This document shows, piece after piece, positions 25,208 to 32,134 of a DNA stretch of 32,313 nucleotides (positions are counted from its first letter, which is position 1; every line of letters starts with the position of its first letter). Below the pieces are notes generated by a model. It saw nothing but the letters and a program-made list of their open reading frames with translations. It was not told the origin of the DNA and did no database searches. A program made the translations under genes and the position numbers. This DNA is from Euzebyaceae bacterium (GTDB lineage: Bacteria; Actinomycetota; Nitriliruptoria; Euzebyales; Egibacteraceae). The stretch lies in the NCBI GenBank assembly GCA_013812395.1, contig JACCTL010000107.1, positions 1 to 32,313 on the forward strand. Reading direction: 5' to 3'.

Positions 25208-25536
25208 ACCCGGAACACGTGCCGGCGGACGGCGGCCAGGTTCTGGAAGATGCGAACCCCGAAGACCACGATGACCGCCGTCTCCAACGCGTCGCCGACA
25301 TTGAGCTGGTCGCCCAGGTAGACCAGGAAGACGGCCAAGATAACGTTGGACAGAAACGACACCAAGAACACCCGGTCGCTAAAGGTCTCGTCGAGGCGGG
25401 CGCGAACGCCGCCGAACAACGCGTCGAGGGCGGCCACCACGGCCACTGGCAGGTATGGCGCCAGGGCCAGCGGCACGTTGGGTTGCAGCACCAGGCCGAG
25501 CGTGGCACCCAGCAGCAACGCCAGCAGGGCGATCAT
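25204..25536 (-). CDS. sbp: Small basic protein family (DUF1290)
   Basis: MIALLALLLGATLGLVLQPNVPLALAPYLPVAVVAALDALFGGVRARLDETFSDRVFLVSFLSNVILAVFLVYLGDQLNVG. Confidence 0.93.
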   Translation of the reverse strand: MIALLALLLGATLGLVLQPNVPLALAPYLPVAVVAALDALFGGVRARLDETFSDRVFLVSFLSNVILAVFLVYLGDQLNVGDALETAVIVVFGVRIFQNLAAVRRHVFRV

Positions 25537-26336
25537 GGCGCGCTGCCCGGGGCGTCCGCGGCGGTGGGCACCCGCACCGAACCGGAGAAGGCCGGCAGTA
25601 CCACCTCGTCGGCCTGCTCCAGGGAGATCCCGAGGCCGTAGACGTCACGCCAGATCTCAAAGTCGTCCCACAGTGCGCTGACCCGCACCCCTTGGTCGAG
25701 GGCGGGTGCGTTGCCGACCGCTGCCACGACGTAGGGCGACGTCAGCACGCGGTAGTTCACCAGGACAGCCGAACCGGCGCTGCGGATGGCGGTGGTGGCG
25801 ATCATCCGCTCACCGTTGACGGCGATGCCCTCGGCGCCCAGCGCGAACAGGGTGTTGGCGGCCATCTGTAGGTCGACGTCTTGGATGCGGCAGTCCTCGG
25901 GGCGTGCCGCTGGGCAGGTGCCGGTGCCGTCGGACAACGTCAGTTGCACGCCCGGACCGGTCAGCGCGGTCAGGCCTGTGGCGGCCTCGACGGCCGCAAG
26001 CCGGGTGCGCAGGGCGGGGACGGCGGGATTCACGGCGGCTGCCTGCGCGGCGTCGACCCGCCCGCGAAGGCGCTCCAGCTGCTCGGCAAGGGCATCGGCA
26101 CGGGCTTGGCGCGCGTCGATCAAGGCGATGAGCTCGGACTTGCGGGCGCCCTGCTCGGCCGCCTGCTGGCGTCCGACGCTGACCCCCGCCGACAGCAGGA
26201 ACCCGACGAGCAGGGCGCCGAGCGCCGTCAGGCTGCGCACGACGCCGCTGGACCACGGTTGCGACCAGCGGACCGGCGGTCGGCGCGCGTAGTCGGTCTC
26301 GGCGTTGAGCCCGAGGGCGTCGGTGAGGTCGCTCAC
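25533..26336 (-). CDS. DUF881 family membrane-anchored coiled-coil protein
   Basis: TM SLTALGALLVGFLLSAGVSV, coiled coil, GPGVQLTLSDG...DVDLQMAANTLFALGAEGIAVNGERM. Confidence 0.92.
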   Translation of the reverse strand: MSDLTDALGLNAETDYARRPPVRWSQPWSSGVVRSLTALGALLVGFLLSAGVSVGRQQAAEQGARKSELIALIDARQARADALAEQLERLRGRVDAAQAAAVNPAVPALRTRLAAVEAATGLTALTGPGVQLTLSDGTGTCPAARPEDCRIQDVDLQMAANTLFALGAEGIAVNGERMIATTAIRSAGSAVLVNYRVLTSPYVVAAVGNAPALDQGVRVSALWDDFEIWRDVYGLGISLEQADEVVLPAFSGSVRVPTAADAPGSAP

Positions 26337-26962
26337 CGCCGCTCACCTTCTTCCGACGATGCCGCAGCCATGCGCAGGGCGACCCGGGCGGCGTGCCAGT
26401 AGTGCCATCCAGCGACGTAGTAGCTGGCGATGCCGACCACCGTGAAGGCGTAGGCGGCCGCCAGGAACGGTTGCGCACCGGCCCAGTCCATCCGCCCGAG
26501 CAGGAAGCCCGGCACCCCGATGAGCAGGCAGGCGGTGGCGAGCTTGCCCAGCCGGCTGACCGGAATGCCGGGGTTACCGCCGAACAGGGTGACGCTGACC
26601 GCCAGCAGCACCAGGTCCCGGCCCACCACCAGGACGGCAACCCACAGCGGCAGGAAGCCGACGTACAGCAGGGTCAGGGCGGTGGTCGCCAGCAAAGCCC
26701 GGTCGATCAGCGGATCGATGATCTTGCCGAGCTTGGTGACCTGGTCAAAGCGCCGGGCCACGTAGCCGTCCACCCAGTCGGTCGTGGCGACCACCACAAG
26801 GACCGCGAACGCGATGCCGTAGGCCCGCACGACGACCATCAACCAGACGAACAGCGGCAGACCGAGCAGGCGCAGGGCTGTGATGGCATTCGCTGCCGTC
26901 ACGACCCCGTCGTGAACCGTGGTGGATGTGCCCGCCCGGGCGCCTGCGTCGAAGAGCTTCAC
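26333..26962 (-). CDS. CDP-alcohol phosphatidyltransferase family protein
   Basis: TDWVDGYVARRFDQVTKLGKIIDPLIDRALL matches the DGxxAR...GxxxDxxxD pattern; multiple TM helices; position of Rv1822 (pgsA2). Confidence 0.92.
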   Translation of the reverse strand: MKLFDAGARAGTSTTVHDGVVTAANAITALRLLGLPLFVWLMVVVRAYGIAFAVLVVVATTDWVDGYVARRFDQVTKLGKIIDPLIDRALLATTALTLLYVGFLPLWVAVLVVGRDLVLLAVSVTLFGGNPGIPVSRLGKLATACLLIGVPGFLLGRMDWAGAQPFLAAAYAFTVVGIASYYVAGWHYWHAARVALRMAAASSEEGERR

Positions 26963-27070
26963 GCACGCCTCTCATTGCTCGCCGTCACGGCTCACCGTCA
27001 CGCCAAGGGTATCCCGCCAGCGCATTGGCCTTCTGGCAGCGGCCGGCGATACGCTCGCCGTTGCCAGCAA

Positions 27071-27149
27071 CGGGATGTGGCCCAGTTTGGTCCAGGGCGC
27101 CGGTCTGGGGGACCGGAGATCCGGGGTTCAAATCCCCGCATCCCGACCA
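27071..27149 (+). tRNA. tRNA-Pro (anticodon GGG), CCA encoded
   Basis: Acceptor CGGGATG/CATCCCG, anticodon arm CCGGT-CTGGGGG-ACCGG, T arm CGGGG-TTCAAAT-CCCCG, discriminator A + CCA. Confidence 0.96.
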
Positions 27150-27204
27150 CAAAATTGCAGGTCAGAGCGTTTTTAGAAGACGGCTTGACCCTTTGGAAGC
27201 GCAG

Positions 27205-27226
27205 CGGGATCACGACGGGATCACGA
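27205..27226. repeat. Perfect 11-bp tandem direct repeat between tRNA and integrase
   Basis: CGGGATCACGA at 27205-27215 and 27216-27226. Confidence 0.9.
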
Positions 27227-27289
27227 GCGCTGGAAAGGCGTCGGCGCCGAGCAGCGCAGCCGTCGACCGAACGGCACGGGAAGGACTCT

Positions 27290-27308
27290 TCCGAAGCCAC
27301 ACTTCGGA
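27290..27308 (-). terminator. Hairpin downstream of the integrase, candidate terminator
   Basis: TCCGAAG-CCACA-CTTCGGA perfect 7-bp arms, about 30 nt past the integrase stop; no T-tract. Confidence 0.45.
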
Positions 27309-27339
27309 CGCGCTCATGAAGCGTCCTGGCCCCGGGACG

Positions 27340-28575
27340 TCAACGACCGGGTGGCGGCTTCTCACCCGCGACGGCGTCTGGATCCGTCGTACTGTCGATG
27401 ATGGCGGCGAGCCGGTGTGCCGCGTCTTCCTGCATCGCCGGGATGGCGTGGCTGTACGTGTCGAGCGTGATCGCGATCGAGGCGTGGCCCAGCCGCTCCT
27501 GCACGACCTTCGGGTGGACGCCGGCTTGCAGCATCAGCGTGGCGTGGGTGTGGCGGAGACCGTGCAGGGTGATCCACGGCAGGCCGGCCGCGCCAACGAG
27601 CGTCTTGAACTGTTGGCTCAGCCGGTCGGGGTGGAAGGCTTGGCCGTCGATGCGGCAGAACACGATGTCCTCGTCGTGGTAGCCCCGCCCGAGCAGCAGG
27701 CGTTCCTCCAGCTGCGCCTTTCGATGGGCACGGAGCGCGGCGACGGTCACAGCGTCAATGGCCACGAGGCGTCGGCTGCGGCGAGTCTTGGTCGGCCCCA
27801 TGGAAACGGTTCCCCCGCCCTTGGCGCGCTGCTGCACGACGGTGACGCGACCGCGGTCGAGGTCGACGTCTCGCCAGCGCAGGCCGGCGAGCTCTCCCCG
27901 CCGTATCCCGGTAGTAGCAGCGAGACGCCACAGCGCGGCCAGGCGGTCGTCGGTGGCGAAGGCAAGGAACGTTCGGAGCTGCTGGGCCGTCCAGGTTGGC
28001 ATGTCGGGTGACGCCGGCTGGTGGTGCGCGCGTTCGGCGGGGTTGCGTTGGAGCAGCCGGTCGCTGATGGCGTCGGCGAGCGCTCGTGAGAGCGTGCGGT
28101 GGATGTTGTGAACCGTCTTGGCTGACAGCCCGCCACCGCCCCGAACGCGTCCACCCGTCGCCAGGTCGGCGTACAGCGCCTTTACGCGTGACGGTGTGAG
28201 CGCTTGGAGGGCGATGTCACCGATTCGCGGGACGATGTAGACCTGAACGTGGGACGCGCACGCGTCAAAGGCGCCGGGGCGCAGACGGGCGCGTGCGGTC
28301 GGCAGCCACTGCTCCAGGTACTCCCCCACCGTCTGCTTCGATGGTGCGACGTAGGTGCCTTGACTGATGGCGTGCTGCAGCTCGTGCATCCCGTCGAGGG
28401 CGGCACGTCGTGTGGGGAAGCCGCCGCGGACGCGCTGCTCGCGCTTCCCGCCCGCCGGTCCGACGTCGATGCTCAACGTCCACGATGTCCGCTCCGAGCC
28501 GCAGCGCTCGCAGCGCCGCTGCGGCACAGTCGCGCGGCACCGCGTACAACGCTTGAACACACGCCCTTGCCGCAT
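27340..28575 (-). CDS. Tyrosine site-specific recombinase / phage-type integrase
   Basis: TGIRRGELAGLRWRDVDL, LHGLRHTHATLMLQAGVHPKVVQERLGHASIAITLDTYSH; N-terminal Cys motif CTRCRATVPQRRCERC. Start chosen at MRQGRVF. Confidence 0.96.
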   Translation of the reverse strand: MRQGRVFKRCTRCRATVPQRRCERCGSERTSWTLSIDVGPAGGKREQRVRGGFPTRRAALDGMHELQHAISQGTYVAPSKQTVGEYLEQWLPTARARLRPGAFDACASHVQVYIVPRIGDIALQALTPSRVKALYADLATGGRVRGGGGLSAKTVHNIHRTLSRALADAISDRLLQRNPAERAHHQPASPDMPTWTAQQLRTFLAFATDDRLAALWRLAATTGIRRGELAGLRWRDVDLDRGRVTVVQQRAKGGGTVSMGPTKTRRSRRLVAIDAVTVAALRAHRKAQLEERLLLGRGYHDEDIVFCRIDGQAFHPDRLSQQFKTLVGAAGLPWITLHGLRHTHATLMLQAGVHPKVVQERLGHASIAITLDTYSHAIPAMQEDAAHRLAAIIDSTTDPDAVAGEKPPPGR

Positions 28576-29165
28576 GAGGCTCCTCCCCGTCAGCCAGTAG
28601 GGAAAACCAGCATGGACCAGCCTCTCGCTGGAGGGAAGAGGAACGGCCATGAGCGGTGGACGGCTGCGGTGGGGCTGGCGGTTATTCCCGGCGTCCAAGT
28701 GGTTCCGACAGCACCTCGCTGTAGCCAGCTTCCCGGCGTTCGTCTACACCGCGTGCGCCTCGACGAGTGATCGCCAACCCAACTACGACGACTCGGGATC
28801 GAACCGAGCCTCCGAGGCAAGCCGCCCGAAGGGCGGTGCGCCAGCAACAAGATCCGTCGGTCGGCTCGGACGCTTACCCCAAACACCCGCCCGTCGGCGG
28901 ATGGGGATGGTGCACGGTTGAAGTGCGACTGGAGGGCCTATTAGGAGGATGCGGTCCTTCGGGGGCGGTCTCAATGGGTCCACGCAACACCTCATGGGAG
29001 CGCGGATGATCCGCGCTGACAACGGAGGTGACTCGGGCAGTTCAAGAGAAGTGCCGATCTTGTGGATGCGTCCGCGAGTGGTTGGTCGGTGCTGACGATG
29101 GAACCCTTCGTGTGCGCTGAGCGTGTGTCTCGTGTCATGGCAGTCATGACGCGAAGAGGGGCCGC

Positions 29166-29672
29166 GTGGTGGGTGCGGAAGCCATTCAGCAGGAGCCGCG
29201 CGTGACGCGGGCCGCGGACTTCGACGAGTTCTACCGGCGCGAACGCGCAGCGCTGTATCGGGCGCTGGCGCTCACGGTCCGCGACCCGGACGTCGCCACC
29301 GAGGCGGTCGACGAGGCGATGGTGCGCGCGTACCAGAACTGGTGGCGCATCGGCGGGTACGACAACCCAGCCGGCTGGGTGTACCGCGTCGCGCTGAACT
29401 GGTCGATCTCCCGCGCCCGGCGCCGACGGCGCGAGCTTTGGCCCGAGCCGCCGCCGCCTGAACCTGACTGCGCGGACTCGGTCCTCGCAGCCGCCGTCGC
29501 GGCGCTGCCGGACAAGCAGCGCGCGGTGGTGGTCCTGCGGTTCCACATGGACTGGTCGCTGGACCAGATCGCCGCAGCGCTGCGCATACCAACAGGAACG
29601 GTGAAGAGCCGACTGCACCGCAGCCTCGCGACGCTGCGGTCCGAACTCGAGGACGCCCGCCGTGAGTCTTGA
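29166..29672 (+). CDS. ECF (SigE-family) RNA polymerase sigma factor
   Basis: FDEFYRRERAALYRALALTVRDPDVATEAVDEAMVRAYQNWWRI...NPAGWVYRVALNWSISRARR; LPDKQRAVVVLRFHMDWSLDQIAAALRIPTGTVKSRLHRSLATLR. Confidence 0.92.
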   Translation: MVGAEAIQQEPRVTRAADFDEFYRRERAALYRALALTVRDPDVATEAVDEAMVRAYQNWWRIGGYDNPAGWVYRVALNWSISRARRRRRELWPEPPPPEPDCADSVLAAAVAALPDKQRAVVVLRFHMDWSLDQIAAALRIPTGTVKSRLHRSLATLRSELEDARRES

Positions 29673-30399
29673 ACAGCAGCTTTCCGAACACTTCCGACGT
29701 GCCGCAGATAGCCTTTGCCCGCCGCCAGACCGGCTGGCTCGAGTGGTGCAGCGCGGTCGTCGGCGCCGTGCGGCACAGGGCGGAGTAATAGCACTCGTCG
29801 CGGTCACCGCCGCGCTTGCCGTACCCGCGCTTGTGGGATCGTTGGGGCCGGCGCGCAGCGTCAGCGCCAAGAGCAGCGGCCCCGCAACTGTGAGCGGATC
29901 TCCGACCGACGCATCGTCCGGGGACGCCGCTGCGCTGCCCGCGCGTGGGTTCGTCGCTAGCGGGCCGAGGTATTCGTCGCTGGAAGAACTTGTCGCAGCG
30001 GGCCACCTCATTCTAACCGCAACGGTCGAGGACGTGCTGGCGGCAGGGTCTGAAGGCCCGCCCGGGGAAGAAATAAGCCATCTAGACACCGTCGTTCGGG
30101 TCGGCGAAGTATGGAAAGGATCGGCTCCTGGGGCGACTGTCACTGTTCGCACACTGGAACTGGCCTTCGCAGGCCCGAACGCAAAAGAGTGGAGGCAGCA
30201 CGGCGAACGCGTCGTCCTCTTCCTATCACCAAGCACGGAAAACGAGGGTCTCTACATACCCGCGAAGGTGAATTACAACCAGACCATCTACGTGGTCACC
30301 GATGACGACCTCCTGGCGACATTCCCGGACGACGAACTCGCTCAACGCGTCGCTGCCATGACCCTCCCACAGTTACGCCGGACAGTGCGGCAGGGATAA
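29662..30399 (+). CDS. Membrane protein coupled to the sigma factor (putative anti-sigma/sensor) with extracytoplasmic 'VWKG' domain
   Basis: Overlaps the sigma gene by 11 bp; short cytoplasmic N-terminus, TM GVIALVAVTAALAVPALVG, then TATVEDVLAAG...HLDTVVRVGEVWKGSAPGATVTVRTLE. Confidence 0.7.
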   Translation: MSLEQQLSEHFRRAADSLCPPPDRLARVVQRGRRRRAAQGGVIALVAVTAALAVPALVGSLGPARSVSAKSSGPATVSGSPTDASSGDAAALPARGFVASGPRYSSLEELVAAGHLILTATVEDVLAAGSEGPPGEEISHLDTVVRVGEVWKGSAPGATVTVRTLELAFAGPNAKEWRQHGERVVLFLSPSTENEGLYIPAKVNYNQTIYVVTDDDLLATFPDDELAQRVAAMTLPQLRRTVRQG

Positions 30400-30708
30400 C
30401 GTGGGTCTTACGGCTCCTGAAGTGGCTGTGGGCCGGTAAGCGGCGGTGAGGCGCGAAGTCGCACGTGAGAGGAGCGCGAGGACGGGCCGCCTTTTACCAG
30501 GCACGCTGCGCTTCCTTCCGGTACGGCTACTCGTCGCAGCCCCGATGACCTGCGTGACTTGGATGCGCGGGCGTCATGTATCCGGCACTCTGTTACGGAT
30601 GGCAACGACCGGTGGTGATCCGCGCAGCGACGCTGGAGGCGCGCGTCGCGCCCCGCGACTCGACAGCCGCGGCGGCGTCTGCTCCGTCATACGCGCAGGG
30701 GTGGCCCC

Positions 30709-30846
30709 ATGGCGACCGTCTTGGCGGGCGTCGTCGTCGCCCCTCTGCTGCTGGAGGCGGTTGTCTCCGCTGTCGGCTGGCTGTTCTACGGCCCCATCGA
30801 CCTGTTTACGGCGCTGCGCGGCCCGGTGGCCAGCGCGTCGGGCTGA
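30709..30846 (+). CDS. Candidate 45-aa single-TM microprotein (not in the ORF track)
   Basis: MATVLAGVVVAPLLLEAVVSAVGWLFYGPIDLFTALRGPVASASG; preceded by a G-rich AGGGGTGG. Confidence 0.5.
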   Translation: MATVLAGVVVAPLLLEAVVSAVGWLFYGPIDLFTALRGPVASASG

Positions 30847-30847
30847 G

Positions 30848-31006
30848 ATGGTGTCTTCATCAACAGGCACCGTGGCCCCGCCCGCTCCGAGCCCCCAGGG
30901 ACTAGGCGACGGCCGCGACCGTGTACCCGCGCTTGCGGACGTGGTCACGTTGTCGTTGCATCGAGATCGTCACAGCCAGCGTATGGAGTTCCGCCCGTCT
31001 GCCTGA
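30848..31006 (+). CDS. Candidate 52-aa hypothetical protein
   Basis: ATG one base after the preceding TGA (TGAGATG), ends just before the next ORF; no recognised motif. Confidence 0.3.
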   Translation: MVSSSTGTVAPPAPSPQGLGDGRDRVPALADVVTLSLHRDRHSQRMEFRPSA

Positions 31007-31020
31007 GTTAGGAGCGCGCG

Positions 31021-31539
31021 ATGCAAGTTCCACCGGATCCGGCCTACCTGAGGTTCAAGGACGGCATCGTCAAGACGCGAGACGACATCGCGGATCGCTA
31101 TCGGTGGCGGTGGTCGCCCAAGGATACCAAGTGGTACACGTACAGCATTAAGGACTGGATCCTCGAGGACGTGCAGGTTGCGGACACCCCGGTGACATCG
31201 ATGGTGAACCTGTGGCAGGAGCAATGGCTGGACCTCCATCTCCCGCGCGTGTTCGAGGCGTTGACGAGCGCTTATGGCAGGTCGCGAGCACGATGGCCAA
31301 CTCTGGTATGGACATACCTCGGAGGCGGCGACTGGCGAAACGTCACGTCGCGACGCACCGGAGTCCCGGATCGTCCACCCGAGCAGCCGCCGAAGAAGCC
31401 AGCCCCCATCCCTCAAGAATGCCTGGACCGCATGACGTCCGCCCGGAAGCTGGCCGAGGACGGTTACATCACGTCCGCCCAAGCGCAACAGATCATCCGA
31501 CAGATCGCAGAGGAGTGCGTTGGCGTCGATCTGCCGTAA
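31021..31539 (+). CDS. Hypothetical protein, no recognised family
   Basis: 172 aa with TAGGAGCGCGCGATG start context; Trp/Tyr-rich N-terminus, PPEQPPKKPAPIP linker, amphipathic C-terminus. Confidence 0.7.
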   Translation: MQVPPDPAYLRFKDGIVKTRDDIADRYRWRWSPKDTKWYTYSIKDWILEDVQVADTPVTSMVNLWQEQWLDLHLPRVFEALTSAYGRSRARWPTLVWTYLGGGDWRNVTSRRTGVPDRPPEQPPKKPAPIPQECLDRMTSARKLAEDGYITSAQAQQIIRQIAEECVGVDLP

Positions 31540-31570
31540 CGCATACCGCCCGCCGGAAAGGAGAGATTCC

Positions 31571-31741
31571 ATGCCTGAGACCGTCTACGGGAATGGCACG
31601 ACTATCGAGGACGCGGTCGCCGACGCGATCAGTGAGATCGATCAAAATCACATTTCGGGCGAGGTGAGGAAGATCCTCGTGGACCGCGGCGGGGTCCGAG
31701 GCGGCGTGGAGTTCCGCGTCGAAGTGCGGGTAAACGGTTGA
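31571..31741 (+). CDS. 56-aa protein, possibly dodecin-like fold
   Basis: MPETVYGNGTTIEDAVADAISEIDQNHISGEVRKILVDRGGVRGGVEFRVEVRVNG; start preceded by AAAGGAGAG; beta-helix-beta-beta pattern similar to dodecins. Confidence 0.6.
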   Translation: MPETVYGNGTTIEDAVADAISEIDQNHISGEVRKILVDRGGVRGGVEFRVEVRVNG

Positions 31742-32122
31742 ATCGCACGACCTTCCCGACGCGGGGATATCAGCCGTCGTCGCGGAACGACCGCATCATC
31801 GGCACGGCGAACGCGGTCCCCACGAGCTTGATGACGACTCAGCAGCCAATGCCAAACGCATTTACATCCCACGACACACAACGTCGAAGGCACCAAGACA
31901 GACTGCAGTGCCGCACACACCAGCAGCCTGACTGCGACGACGCGCCGTGTCAGTCGCAGGATGCGCCAGTGCTGCGTCGGAAGGACTCTGGCACTAGCTC
32001 CATTCATACGTCAGGTGTTACCTGGTCCGGCTTTCCAGACACGTCGCCGCCGCCTCAGCACGTGGAGACGAGCCCATATCGGCACATCTCTTATGCCGCA
32101 GAGCGGCTACGGGGCGTCCTGA

Positions 32123-32128
32123 TACCCT
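32123..32128 (+). promoter_or_regulatory. Candidate -10 (TACCCT) for the ORF at 32135
   Basis: TACCCT, 6 nt, ATG at 32135. Confidence 0.35.
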
Positions 32129-32134
32129 GCTGCC

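Noticed and set aside
26998-27300. 100-aa minus ORF containing MRGFEPRISGPPDRRPGPNW
   Set aside because: Translation of the antisense of tRNA-Pro, a well-known source of spurious 'GFEPR' proteins.
28649-28921. 90-aa ORF MSGGRLRWGWRLFPASKW... upstream of the integrase
   Set aside because: Has a fair ribosome-binding-like upstream sequence but reads straight through the T-arm-like/hairpin region with no family signal; not supported enough to call.
28783-29022. 79-aa minus ORF ending ...RLASEARFDPESS
   Set aside because: Its end is just the T-arm-like hairpin sequence in translation; probably not coding.
30446-30847. N-terminal part of the 186-aa ORF 30446-31006
   Set aside because: Arg-rich and in a different frame from the hydrophobic 45-aa ORF; only the last 52 codons (30848-31006) look plausible.
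31648-32007. 119-aa minus ORF near the right end
   Set aside because: Overlaps the well-supported 31571-31741 ORF antisense, no motif or start context.
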